A stretch of DNA of 64,000 bases, from contig NZ_BMXJ01000004.1 of the NCBI RefSeq assembly GCF_014651695.1, positions 287,509-351,508 of the forward strand, written 5' to 3'. A program made the position numbers and the translations under genes. Position 1 is the first letter of the stretch. Every line of letters begins with the position of its first letter. This DNA is from Nocardiopsis terrae. Lineage in GTDB: Bacteria; Actinomycetota; Actinomycetes; Streptosporangiales; Streptosporangiaceae. Positions 35,814 to 43,896 of the stretch are shown piece by piece. The notes beneath the pieces are model-generated. The model saw only the letters and a program-made list of their open reading frames with translations. It made no database searches and was not told the origin of the DNA.

Positions 35814-35867
35814 GATCTTGCTACCAGGGGCAACTTCGGCGCCGAAGTTGCCCCTGGTAGCAAGATC
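35814..35867. repeat. 54-bp perfect palindrome flanked by an 8-bp direct repeat
   Basis: The two 27-base halves (35814-35840 and 35841-35867) are exact reverse complements with no loop, centred on GGCGCC. The 8-mer TCACCGCG occurs on both sides (35807-35814 and 35866-35873), touching the palindrome edges like a target-site duplication. It lies 110 bases before the DHA2 exporter start. It could be a mobile palindromic mini-element, a terminator or a large operator. Confidence 0.85.
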
Positions 35868-35976
35868 ACCGCGGTTTGGTGGTTTCCGGAAGCGGCGGAC
35901 ACTTTCCGTCAGCTGGATTCTCCCGCCTTCGGACGGGAGAGGATGTCACTGTGTTTCCAGTGCTCGGAGGGTTCTC

Positions 35977-37596
35977 ATGAGTGGTTCGGCCTCGGTACCG
36001 GTCGCCGCCGGGCAGGTGGCGTGGGGGACGCCCGCCGCCCGGTGGATGCTGACGGCCACGGTCCTGGGTTCGGGGATGGCGTTCCTGGACTCGACGGTGG
36101 TGACGGTGGCGCTGCCCGCCATCCAGGGGGACCTGGACACGGGCCTGGCCGGACTCCAGTGGATCGTCAACGGATACATGGTGACGCTGTCCGCGCTGAT
36201 CCTGCTCAGCGGCTCACTGTCGGACCGCTTCGGCCGGGTGCGGCTGTTCATGGTCGGAGTGGCGGTGTTCGCTCTGGCCTCGGCCCTGTGCACGTTCGCG
36301 CCGACCCTGGAGTGGCTGGTCGCCGGAAGGGTGGTCCAGGGGGTGGGCGGAGCGCTGCTGACCCCGGGGAGCCTGGCCATCCTCCAGGCGGGCTTCCGGG
36401 AGGACGACCGGGCGCGGGCGATCGGGGCGTGGTCCGGGCTGACCGGCGTGGCCTCCGCCGTGGGACCGTTCGTGGGCGGCTGGCTGGTACAGATCGGCGA
36501 CTGGCGGCTGATCTTCCTCATCAACCTGCCGGTCGCGGCCGCGGTACTGCTGATCGCCTGGTTCAAGGTGCCCGAGTCCCGGGACTCCTCCGCGGCCCGA
36601 CGCCTGGACTACAACGGCGCGCTGCTGGGTGTGGTCGCGCTGGCCGGGATCACCTACGCCCTGATCCAGTGGGGGGCGGCGGGCGGCACCCCCGCGGTGT
36701 GGACCGCCGTCGGCGTCGGTGTGCTGGCCCTGGCCGCGTTCCTGTTCACGGAGGCGCGCAGCCCCGCCCCCATGCTGCCGCTGGGGGTCTTCCGGTCGCT
36801 GCCGTTCAGCGTGACCAACGCCGCCACCGTGCTGATCTACGGTTCGCTGGGGCCGCTGCTGTTCCTCCTGGTGATCTACCTCCAGGAGGTGGCGGGCTAC
36901 CCGCCGGTCGCTGCGGGGGCCGCCTCCCTGCCCATCACCGTTCTGATGCTGTTGCTGTCGGCGCGCTCGGGCAAGCTCGCCGCCCGGATCGGCCCGAGGG
37001 TCCAGCTGGTGGCCGGTCCCCTGCTGCTGGCCGCCGGGTTCGTGCTGCTGTCCTGGCTGGAGGGGGACGCCCCCTACCTGACCGGGGTGCTGCCCGGGGT
37101 CCTGCTGGTCGCGCTGGGCCTGGCCACGACTGTGGCCCCGCTGACGGCCACGGTGCTCGCCTCGGTGCCCGAACGGCACGCCGGGCTGGCCTCGGGGGTG
37201 AACAACACGTTCGCGCGGAGCGCGCAGCTGATCGGTGTGGCCGCGGTTCCGGTGCTGGCCGGGATCGGCGGCTCCGGCGGCGAGGGGGCGGGGGCACCCG
37301 GGGGCGCCTCGGCACTCGCGGACGGCTTCGGGGCGGCGATGCTGATCCTGACGGGGCTGTGCGTGCTGGCCTCGCTGTGCGCTCTGGTACTGCCGCGCGG
37401 ACGGATGCCCGAGGCGGCCGAGGCCGCCGACCGGGGCTCCCTGCCGGAGGAGGCCAGCGCCCTGGAGCCGTTCGGCCAGGAACGGCCGGTGCGGTTCTGC
37501 GGCGCGTCCGGCCCTCCCCTGCGGTCCTGCCCGGGGTCGACCGCCGGGGACACCGCGGACGGTCCCGCGGAGGGGAACGGCTCCGCGACGGGATGA
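35977..37596 (+). CDS. DHA2-family MFS drug exporter
   Basis: This 539-residue proton-coupled exporter of the EmrB/QacA type has 14 predicted membrane segments. DHA2 motifs are LDSTVVTVALPAIQ at the first helix, the motif A loop LSDRFGRVR, and the motif C-like GVASAVGPFVGGWL. The last 60 residues are hydrophilic. Upstream in-frame starts are rejected because CGGAGGG directly precedes the ATG at 35977 and the first membrane helix begins soon after. No adjacent TetR or MarR gene controls it. The 54-bp palindrome is the only notable upstream site. Confidence 0.92.
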   Translation: MSGSASVPVAAGQVAWGTPAARWMLTATVLGSGMAFLDSTVVTVALPAIQGDLDTGLAGLQWIVNGYMVTLSALILLSGSLSDRFGRVRLFMVGVAVFALASALCTFAPTLEWLVAGRVVQGVGGALLTPGSLAILQAGFREDDRARAIGAWSGLTGVASAVGPFVGGWLVQIGDWRLIFLINLPVAAAVLLIAWFKVPESRDSSAARRLDYNGALLGVVALAGITYALIQWGAAGGTPAVWTAVGVGVLALAAFLFTEARSPAPMLPLGVFRSLPFSVTNAATVLIYGSLGPLLFLLVIYLQEVAGYPPVAAGAASLPITVLMLLLSARSGKLAARIGPRVQLVAGPLLLAAGFVLLSWLEGDAPYLTGVLPGVLLVALGLATTVAPLTATVLASVPERHAGLASGVNNTFARSAQLIGVAAVPVLAGIGGSGGEGAGAPGGASALADGFGAAMLILTGLCVLASLCALVLPRGRMPEAAEAADRGSLPEEASALEPFGQERPVRFCGASGPPLRSCPGSTAGDTADGPAEGNGSATG

Positions 37597-37622
37597 GGGG
37601 CACCCGGTGGGGCTCGGGCCGG

Positions 37623-37916
37623 TCAGCCCTCGTCCCCCTCCGGGGGCCGGTCGTTGACGGCGTCGGGGTCGGGGACCACGCTCAGCGCCTCCTCCTCGGC
37701 GCTGCGGTCACCGCCCCAGCGCTGGTGCGGGATGACCCCCAGGCGCTCGGCGCGCACCCCGTCGTTGATGCCCAGTCTCCCCTTGCTGTCGTCGTCCTCG
37801 AAGTTGTAGCCGAGGATGCCGAAGTCGGGGTCGATGACACGCTCTCGTTGGGCGACCTCGCTCGCCTGGGGGTCGTCACCCAGGTCCAGGTCCACCTCGT
37901 AGGGCTGTTCGGTCAC
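37623..37916 (-). CDS. small acidic protein, paralogue A
   Basis: This 97-residue, strongly acidic, soluble protein begins MTEQPYEVDLDLGDDPQASEVAQRE. It has a central YNFEDDDSKGRLGI segment and a Pro/Asp-rich tail, with no signal peptide or membrane helix. It is clearly related to the next gene upstream (38059-38322), sharing EQPY-VD---G-DPQ-SE-A and a Y-FED core, so the two arose by duplication. It starts with GTG after AAGGAGG. Function is unrecognised. Confidence 0.75.
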   Translation of the reverse strand: MTEQPYEVDLDLGDDPQASEVAQRERVIDPDFGILGYNFEDDDSKGRLGINDGVRAERLGVIPHQRWGGDRSAEEEALSVVPDPDAVNDRPPEGDEG

Positions 37917-38009
37917 TGTGTCCGCCTCCTTGCCCACGGTCTTCCCCGCTTTGACCTCGATGATCGCAAATCCTCGTGCGATTGTGCGGAAAACCGGGGC
38001 CGGGCACAG

Positions 38010-38050
38010 GCCGGGCCCCGGAGCCCTCCTCGGGTGCTCCGGGGCCCGGC
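38010..38050 (-). terminator. hairpin between the two acidic paralogues
   Basis: Perfect 15-bp arms (GCCGGGCCCCGGAGC at 38010-38024 and its complement at 38036-38050) lie 9 bases past the stop of the upstream paralogue. The two related genes are therefore probably transcribed separately. Confidence 0.78.
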
Positions 38051-38058
38051 GCGGCCGC

Positions 38059-38322
38059 TCAGGCGTCGGAGTCGTCCACCTCGTGCACCGCCTCCCGCTC
38101 GGCTCCGGGTTCGTCGATGCCGAAGTCCTCCCTGGGGATGACGTCGTCACGTTCCTCCCGGACCTCCTCGTCGATGCCCCGCTCGGTGGCGGCGCTCTCG
38201 TCCTCGAAGGTGTAGCCGTAGACGGGCGCGTCCGGGTTCTGCCGGCTCTCCGCCTCGGCGATCTCGCTCTCCTGGGGGTCCTCCCCCATGTCGGCGTCGA
38301 CGTCGTAGGGCTGTTCGGACAC
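38059..38322 (-). CDS. small acidic protein, paralogue B
   Basis: This 87-residue, very acidic product begins MSEQPYDVDADMGEDPQESEIAEAES and has the shared core YGYTFEDESAATERGI. It ends VHEVDDSDA. It is the sister of the gene at 37623-37916. It starts with GTG preceded by AAGGGGG. With two copies, separate ribosome-binding sites and a terminator between them, both look like real, independently expressed genes. No domain was recognised. High charge and low complexity suggest a partly disordered cytoplasmic protein. Confidence 0.75.
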   Translation of the reverse strand: MSEQPYDVDADMGEDPQESEIAEAESRQNPDAPVYGYTFEDESAATERGIDEEVREERDDVIPREDFGIDEPGAEREAVHEVDDSDA

Positions 38323-38404
38323 TGTTGTCGCCCCCTTCTCGCGTTATCCCGATGATCGCAGTTCAGGGTGGTGCGGCGAAGGAGGACACGGGTGTCCGCG
38401 GCCG

Positions 38405-39229
38405 CTACGGGCGGCGCCGGGCGTTCTCCGCACGCCGCAACCGCAGCGGACGCAGGGCCGCCTCCAGGGCGACCGCCCCGTCGAGCTTGCTCTGCCCCAC
38501 CACCCGGTCCTCGAAGTGGATGGGGATCTCCATGATCTTCTGGCCCCGGCGGAAGGCCCGGTAGTGCATCTCCACCTGGAAGGCGTAACCGGTGCTCTCG
38601 ATACTGGACAGGTCGAGAGCCTCCAGGGCCGAGGCCCGCCAGATCTTGAAACCGGCGGTGACGTCCCGGACCGGGATGGACAGGACCGTCTTGACGTAGG
38701 TGTTGGCCCATCCGCTGAGGAGGCGTCTGCGCAGACCCCACGCCTCGGAGAGGCTGCCGCCGGGCACGTAGCGGCTGCCGATGACCACCCCGGCGTTGGT
38801 CGCGTGCAGGGTTCCCAGGAGCTGGGGCACGTAGCCCACCGGGTGGCTGAGGTCCGCGTCCATCTGCACCACGTACTCGGCCCCCTCCGCCAGGGCCCGG
38901 GTCATGCCCTCCACGTAGGCGCGGCCGAGGCCGTCCTTGCGGGTGCGGTGGACCGCCGTCAGGCGTCCGCCGAGTTCCGCCGCGAGCTTGTCGGCGACCT
39001 CCCCGGTCCCGTCCGGCGAGTTGTCGTCCACCACCACGACCCGCAGCCCCGGCAGGTCCAACGCCATGAGCTGGGCCACCAGCACGGGCAGGTTCCCGGC
39101 CTCGTCGTAGGTCGGGACGACCACGGTCAGGGGCGAGCTCCGCCAGGGTTCGGGGAGCACCACGGGCTCAGGGGTGACCCGCACCGGCGCGGACGGCTGG
39201 TGTTCCGGGGGCGTCGGCTGGGAGGTCAT
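38405..39229 (-). CDS. polyprenol monophosphomannose synthase (GT2)
   Basis: This 274-residue family-2 glycosyltransferase of the DPM1/Ppm1 type transfers mannose from GDP-mannose to polyprenyl phosphate, supplying donors for lipoglycans and protein mannosylation. Motifs are VVVPTYDEAGNL, VVVDDNSPDGT (about residue 65), QMDADLSHP with the metal-binding Asp-x-Asp, IGSRYVPGGS, and the acceptor-loop-like GYAFQVEMHYRA. It has no C-terminal membrane domain, so an Lnt-type anchor, if any, is encoded elsewhere. The first 30 residues are Pro-rich and variable. Confidence 0.9.
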   Translation of the reverse strand: MTSQPTPPEHQPSAPVRVTPEPVVLPEPWRSSPLTVVVPTYDEAGNLPVLVAQLMALDLPGLRVVVVDDNSPDGTGEVADKLAAELGGRLTAVHRTRKDGLGRAYVEGMTRALAEGAEYVVQMDADLSHPVGYVPQLLGTLHATNAGVVIGSRYVPGGSLSEAWGLRRRLLSGWANTYVKTVLSIPVRDVTAGFKIWRASALEALDLSSIESTGYAFQVEMHYRAFRRGQKIMEIPIHFEDRVVGQSKLDGAVALEAALRPLRLRRAENARRRP

Positions 39230-39374
39230 GCTCGGCGGCTCCTGGTGCGTGGACGTCGGTACTGACTGGACGGGACGCGTCCAGGATCACGCATGGAGCG
39301 CTCACCGCACAATACGTCCGAACACTCGGGTACGCACCCATCACGTGGCGAAGCGGCAGGGGTGGGCCCCGGGG

Positions 39375-40181
39375 TCACTGGCCGCGTTCGTCGGCGACCA
39401 CGGCGACGTGCACGAGGGCTCCGGTCTCCTCCAGGGTCATCAGGACCTCGGGGTCGGCGCTGCTGTCGGTGACCAGGTGGGCGATCTCCTCGGGGGCGAC
39501 GGTGGGCACCATGGTGTCGGCGCCCACCTTGGTGTGGTCGGCCAGCACGATGGTCTCCTCGGCGCAGGCCGCCAGTGCGCGGTCGAGGCCGGCCACCGCG
39601 GGGTTGGGGGTGCTCAGCCCGCGGTCCGCGCTGACGCCGTTGCCGGACAGGAAGGCCCGGTTGACCCTCAGTCCTGCCAGGGAGGCTTCGGCGGCGGCCC
39701 CGACGAGGGCCCTCATCGGCGCGTGCAGGGTGCCGCCGGTCATGACCACCTCGACCCCCGCGGCACCGGCCAGCACGTCGGCGACCCGCAGGGAGTTGGT
39801 GACCACGGTGAGGTCACCGTGGCCCAGGAGCGCGCGTGCGAAGGCCTCCGCGGTGCTGCCGGGACCGATCGTGACCGCGTCTCCGGGGCGGACCAGGCGG
39901 GCCGCGGTGGCGGCGATCGCGGCCTTCTCCGCCGCGCACTGGCTGCTCTTGCCCGTGTAGCTCTGCTCGTGGCCGATCCGTCCGGGCAGCGCGGCACCGC
40001 CTCTGCGGCGGTCGAGCAGCCCTTCGGCCTCCATCGCGCGCACGTCGCGGCGGACGGTGACCTCCGAGGCGCGCACCTTGGCGGCGATGTCGCGCAGGGA
40101 CATGCTGCCGTTGGTTCGCACCAGTTCCAGGATGCGCTCCCGGCGCTCGGCGGCGAACGCCGGACGGCTCTCCTCGACCAT
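39375..40181 (-). CDS. DeoR/GlpR-family transcriptional regulator
   Basis: This 268-residue regulator has the DeoR helix-turn-helix ERRERILELVRTNGSMSLRDIAAKVRASEVTVRRDVRAMEAEGLLDRRRGGA at the N-terminus. The DeoRC sugar-phosphate-sensing domain includes ITIGPGST-like VTIGPGSTAEAF, VVTNSLRVADVL, VVMTGGTLH and VLADHTKVGAD. The ATG at 40181 is preferred to an upstream in-frame start because the domain begins right after it. No sugar-metabolism gene is adjacent, so the regulon is unknown. Confidence 0.92.
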   Translation of the reverse strand: MVEESRPAFAAERRERILELVRTNGSMSLRDIAAKVRASEVTVRRDVRAMEAEGLLDRRRGGAALPGRIGHEQSYTGKSSQCAAEKAAIAATAARLVRPGDAVTIGPGSTAEAFARALLGHGDLTVVTNSLRVADVLAGAAGVEVVMTGGTLHAPMRALVGAAAEASLAGLRVNRAFLSGNGVSADRGLSTPNPAVAGLDRALAACAEETIVLADHTKVGADTMVPTVAPEEIAHLVTDSSADPEVLMTLEETGALVHVAVVADERGQ

Positions 40182-40240
40182 GGGTACGGTCCCGCTTTCC
40201 GTGCCGGTGACTGTGCTGCACGGCAGGGAACCGCGCCGTC

Positions 40241-40375
40241 CTAGAGTACGGAGTGATCCTCGGTGGATCGGGTCCCGGACTCCGGCTTCTCCGTCACGAG
40301 CGTCACCAGGACGACCGCGGTGAGGGCGACCAGTCCGATGAGCGCTCCGGCTCCGAACAACACGACGACAGACAT
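40241..40375 (-). CDS. 44-residue single-pass membrane protein
   Basis: This short product, MSVVVLFGAGALIGLVALTAVVLVTLVTEK followed by a polar tail, has one hydrophobic helix and a charged C-terminus. The ATG at 40375 has a strong GGAGG at ideal spacing, which is better support than its length alone would give. It lies just upstream of the deoR gene in the same direction. No family is recognised. Confidence 0.6.
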   Translation of the reverse strand: MSVVVLFGAGALIGLVALTAVVLVTLVTEKPESGTRSTEDHSVL

Positions 40376-40476
40376 CTGAGCCTCCAAGGGGGCGGGCTGA
40401 CCTGCCACTTGACGAATGCCCCGTTTCACGCCCGCTCACACCCCGGATCGTGCGGCAGATCAGCCACAATGGGGGG

Positions 40477-41247
40477 ATGACCCTCAGCTCCGCACCCCTC
40501 GAGTCCTCGGTGTGGTGGGCCCACACCTCCGCCGCGAACGAACGTCTGCTGCGCCTGCTGGACGGCGGGGAACTCGCCCGCCACTCCCGGTTCCGCCTCC
40601 AGGCGGACCGCGACCGCTACCTTCTGGGGCGTTCCATGGCCCGACTGGTCCTGGCCGAACGGGCCGGGTGCGCGCCGGAGAAGGTGACCTTCGAGCTGCG
40701 CTGCGCCTCCTGCGAGGAGAAGTCGCGGGCCGGTGCGGGCGGGGGCGATGACGCACCCCACGGCAAACCGGTGCCCACCGGCGCGGCCGGGGGTTGGGAG
40801 ATATCCGTCAGCCACTCCGGTGAGTGGGTGGCGCTGGCACTGGCCCGCGGGGTGGCGCTCGGGGTGGACGTGGAGCGGGTCTCGGACACCCGTGACCTGG
40901 CCGGACTGGCCGGATACACCCTGGCGGACACCGAGCACGAGGTGTGGAGCGCACTGCCCGAGGCGGATCGGGCCGGGGCGTTCTTCGGTTACTGGGCGCG
41001 CAAGGAGGCGCTGCTCAAGGCCACCGGTCTGGGCTTGTCCGGCGGCCTGCGCCGGGTCGGGGTCACCCCGCCGCACACGCGGGCACGTCTGCTCTTCTGG
41101 GAGGGCGGGGCCGACCCCGGGGCCGCGTGGTTGTCGGACCTGGACCGCGGACCCGAGTACCGGTCGGCGCTGGCCGTGCTGACCGACCGCCGGGTGGAGC
41201 TGACGGTGCACCCGCCCGAGGCCGCCCCGGCCCTGTTGCGCCGGTAG
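40477..41247 (+). CDS. 4'-phosphopantetheinyl transferase (Sfp-type)
   Basis: This PPTase of about 256 residues moves phosphopantetheine from CoA to carrier-protein serines. Sfp-type signatures are the substrate-binding RDRYLLGRSMARLVL, VSHSGEWVALALA, the metal-binding GVDVERV (about residue 129) and WARKEALLKATGLGL (about residue 173). It contains a Cys pair and a Gly-rich insert after residue 70 that some actinomycete homologues share. A GTG at 40450 is an alternative start. No polyketide or nonribosomal peptide synthase lies in the window, so it probably serves carriers encoded elsewhere. Confidence 0.9.
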   Translation: MTLSSAPLESSVWWAHTSAANERLLRLLDGGELARHSRFRLQADRDRYLLGRSMARLVLAERAGCAPEKVTFELRCASCEEKSRAGAGGGDDAPHGKPVPTGAAGGWEISVSHSGEWVALALARGVALGVDVERVSDTRDLAGLAGYTLADTEHEVWSALPEADRAGAFFGYWARKEALLKATGLGLSGGLRRVGVTPPHTRARLLFWEGGADPGAAWLSDLDRGPEYRSALAVLTDRRVELTVHPPEAAPALLRR

Positions 41248-41277
41248 GTCCCGGCGCCGGGACGCTCCTGCGGCGGG

Positions 41278-42432
41278 TCAGGCCTCCCTGGCCAGGTGGC
41301 GGCTGATGACCAGGCGCTGCACCTGGTTGGTGCCCTCCACGATCTGCAGGACCTTGGCCTCGCGCATGTAGCGCTCGACGGGGAAGTCCCGGGTGTAGCC
41401 GTAACCGCCGAAGACCTGGACGGCGTCGGTGGTGACCTTCATGGCGGTGTCGGTCGCCATGAGCTTGGCCATCGCCGCCTGCTTGCCGAAGGGGCGGCCC
41501 GCGTCACGCAGGCGGGCGGCGGACAGGTAGAGCTCACGGGAGGCCGCGATCTGGGTGGCCATGTCGGCGAGCATGAAGCCCGTCCCCTGGAAGTCGCCGA
41601 TGGCGCTGCCGAACTGGCGGCGTTCACGGGAGTAGGCGAGGGCCGCGTCCAGTGCGGCCTGGGCCAGACCCACGGCGCAGGCGGCGATGCCCAGGCGGCC
41701 GGAGTCCAGGGCGGCCAGGGCGATACCGAACCCGCGGTCCTCCTCTCCCACGAGGGCGTCCGCGCCCAGTGCGACCTCGTCGAACAGGACCCCGGCGGTG
41801 GGCGAGGAACGCATGCCCATCTTGTGCTCGGGGGTCGCGGCGCCCAGTCCGGGCGTGTCCGAGGGCACGTGGAAACAGCTGATGCCGCGCGTTCCCGAGT
41901 CCGGGGCGCCGGTGCGCGCGAAGAGCGTGTAGTAGTCGGCCCGTCCCCCGTGGGTGATCCACGCCTTGGCTCCGTTGACCCGGTAGCCGCCGTCGACGTG
42001 CTCCGCGCGGGTGGTGAGCGCGGCGGCGTCGGAGCCGGAGGAGGTCTCGGACAGGCAGTAGGCGCCCAGGAGTTCACCGCTGACCATGGCGGGCAGGTGG
42101 GCGGCTTTCTGCTCCCGGCTGCCGAAGGCCGCCATCGGGTAGCAGGAGAGGGTGTGGACGCTGAGCCCCAGCCCGACGGCGAGCCAGCCGCGGGCCAGTT
42201 CCTCCACGACCTGGAGGTAGACCTCGTAGGGCTGTTCGCCACCGCCGTACTCGGCCGGGTAGGGGAGCCCGAGCAGCCCGGTCCCGCCGAGGGTGGCGAA
42301 GAGGTCGCGGGGGAAGAGGGCTTCCTCCTCGTCCGCGGCCGCACGGGGTGCGACCTCCTTGTCGACGAGATCCCTGGTCAGCTCCAGGAGCTGTTCGGCC
42401 TCGGGTGTGTGCAGCATGCGTTCGACCGCCAT
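41278..42432 (-). CDS. acyl-CoA dehydrogenase
   Basis: This 384-residue FAD-dependent acyl-CoA dehydrogenase introduces the alpha-beta double bond in beta-oxidation or branched-chain acid breakdown. Signature stretches are AYCLSETSSGSDAAAL, WITHGGRADYYTLFART, KMGMRSSPT, RRQFGSAIGDFQ, VFGGYGYTRDFPVERYMREAK and the C-terminal IVEGTNQVQRLVISR. In many relatives the catalytic Glu lies just after the GYGY segment region, and IVEGTNQ carries it here. The ATG at 42432 has GGGGGAT upstream, and a GTG four codons earlier is possible. It is divergent from a lysR gene. Confidence 0.92.
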   Translation of the reverse strand: MAVERMLHTPEAEQLLELTRDLVDKEVAPRAAADEEEALFPRDLFATLGGTGLLGLPYPAEYGGGEQPYEVYLQVVEELARGWLAVGLGLSVHTLSCYPMAAFGSREQKAAHLPAMVSGELLGAYCLSETSSGSDAAALTTRAEHVDGGYRVNGAKAWITHGGRADYYTLFARTGAPDSGTRGISCFHVPSDTPGLGAATPEHKMGMRSSPTAGVLFDEVALGADALVGEEDRGFGIALAALDSGRLGIAACAVGLAQAALDAALAYSRERRQFGSAIGDFQGTGFMLADMATQIAASRELYLSAARLRDAGRPFGKQAAMAKLMATDTAMKVTTDAVQVFGGYGYTRDFPVERYMREAKVLQIVEGTNQVQRLVISRHLAREA

Positions 42433-42500
42433 GAAATCCCCCACGGTTACGCGCCCGGGTGCGCCTCGGACCCACCGCCTCCGCGGGGTCTCCGCGAATT

Positions 42501-42518
42501 TAGTAGGTCGTCCAACTA
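42501..42518. promoter_or_regulatory. near-perfect palindrome upstream of the acyl-CoA dehydrogenase gene
   Basis: TAGTAGGTCGTCCAACTA is palindromic at 14 of 18 positions and lies 69 bases before the acyl-CoA dehydrogenase start. This form is typical of TetR-family operators controlling fatty-acid or branched-chain catabolism in actinobacteria. No TetR gene is adjacent, so the regulator would act from elsewhere. Confidence 0.5.
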
Positions 42519-42680
42519 TATGGTGATGAACGGCACCCTATCCCACGGGGGCGTCCGGCGCCTCAACCAGACGGGCACGGACGGCGGGGCCGGGGACGCA
42601 CCTGCGGCCGGACGGGACGCGCGACGCGACCGCCCCGGCCCGGCTGTACACGAGGCGCCTCCTCGCCTTAGATTCCACGC

Positions 42681-43577
42681 ATGGACCTCGAACTCCGCCA
42701 CCTGCGTACGATCTGCCTGCTGGCCGACACCGGCAGCGTGACCAGGGCGGCGGCCGCGCTGTCCACGTCCCAGCCGGCGCTGACGACCCAGTTGCAGCGG
42801 ATCGAGCGCGAGGTGGGCGGCCCCCTGTTCCACCGGGGGCGTTCGGGGGTGCGGCCTACGGAGCTCGGTGAGTTCGTTCTGGTCCGGGCACGCGCGGTCC
42901 TGTTGTCCATGGACGACCTGGTGCACGACATCACCGCCCGGGGCGCCTCGCCGAGCACCTTGCGCGTGGGCGGGGTCGGCCCCCTGACCGTGGAGCTGTC
43001 CGCACGCCTGCCGGAGGTCTTTCCGGGCGTTCCGGTACACGTGCGCACCGAGTACTCGCCCAAGCTGGTCACCGACCTGGTGCGGGCGGGCCGGTTGGAC
43101 CTGGGTACCACCATCGACTACGTGGACCGCGACCTGCCCACCGACGGACCGCTGGCCTGGGCGATGCTCGCGGTGGACCCCCTGCACGTGGCCGTGTGGG
43201 CCGGCCACCCGATGGCGGAGAAACCGTTCATCCGCCTGGAGGACCTGTCCGGGTGCCCGTGGGCGCTGACCCCTCCGGACGGCACGGGCTGGCCCGAGTG
43301 CTTCTACCTGGCCTGCCAGCGGGCGGGCTTCAGCCCCGAGGTCCCCTACCGCCTCTACGACCGGTCCGAGATCCGCGACCTCATCGCCGACCGCCGGGCG
43401 ATCGCCCCGTGCCAGTCGGACTTCGAGGCCGGCCGGGGCGTGGTGGTGCGCCAGTTGGAGGGGGCGCCGATACAGCTCCGCCACCTCCTGGTCTGGCGCC
43501 GCGACAGCGCCGTGCACCAGGCCTCGGACCGTATCGCCCGCCTGGCCCGCGAACTCCTGGACCGCACCGGGGCCTGA
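42681..43577 (+). CDS. LysR-family transcriptional regulator
   Basis: This 298-residue LysR-type regulator has the N-terminal helix-turn-helix LRTICLLADTGSVTRAAAALSTSQPALTTQLQRIEREVGGPLFHRG. A LysR substrate-binding domain from about residue 90 includes LRVGGVGPLT and LDLGTTIDYVDRDL. It is divergent from the acyl-CoA dehydrogenase gene, but LysR proteins also regulate distant genes. Short GGGGACC-type repeats follow the stop codon (43578-43612) and look like simple-sequence slippage. Confidence 0.92.
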   Translation: MDLELRHLRTICLLADTGSVTRAAAALSTSQPALTTQLQRIEREVGGPLFHRGRSGVRPTELGEFVLVRARAVLLSMDDLVHDITARGASPSTLRVGGVGPLTVELSARLPEVFPGVPVHVRTEYSPKLVTDLVRAGRLDLGTTIDYVDRDLPTDGPLAWAMLAVDPLHVAVWAGHPMAEKPFIRLEDLSGCPWALTPPDGTGWPECFYLACQRAGFSPEVPYRLYDRSEIRDLIADRRAIAPCQSDFEAGRGVVVRQLEGAPIQLRHLLVWRRDSAVHQASDRIARLARELLDRTGA

Positions 43578-43765
43578 GACCGGGGACCTGGGACCGGGGA
43601 CCGGGGACCGGGAAGCTTCGAGGGGGCCGCGGGACGGCCCCCTCCGTCGTCCCCGAAGGCCCTCCCCCGGGCCGCCCACGCCCGAGGACGGCGGCCTCCG
43701 AGAGGCGATCGCACCCCTGAGGGGGTTACCGCAGGTTGCAGTGACGAGCTGTGTTCGTATGATGT

Positions 43766-43779
43766 TTACCAACCGGTAA
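43766..43779. promoter_or_regulatory. TTACC-N4-GGTAA palindrome upstream of the binding-protein gene
   Basis: TTACC at 43766-43770 and GGTAA at 43775-43779 form an inverted repeat 118 bases before the binding-protein ATG. A similar half-sequence (TACTGGCGAGTA) follows. The pattern suggests a TetR- or GntR-type operator over the promoter. Confidence 0.45.
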
Positions 43780-43896
43780 CGTACTGGCGAGTAGGTATGT
43801 CCGTCCCATGATCCTCTCCCGAGCTACGAAGCCGCTTTCCCCACGGGCCGAGAAGGCCTCCCGCTGCGAAGGCACAACCGAGTTCAGGACACCACC

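Noticed and set aside
43578..43612. GGGGACC-type short repeats after the LysR gene as a regulatory array
   Set aside because: Units are irregular and GC-slippage-like, lying just past a stop codon. Simple-sequence drift explains them.
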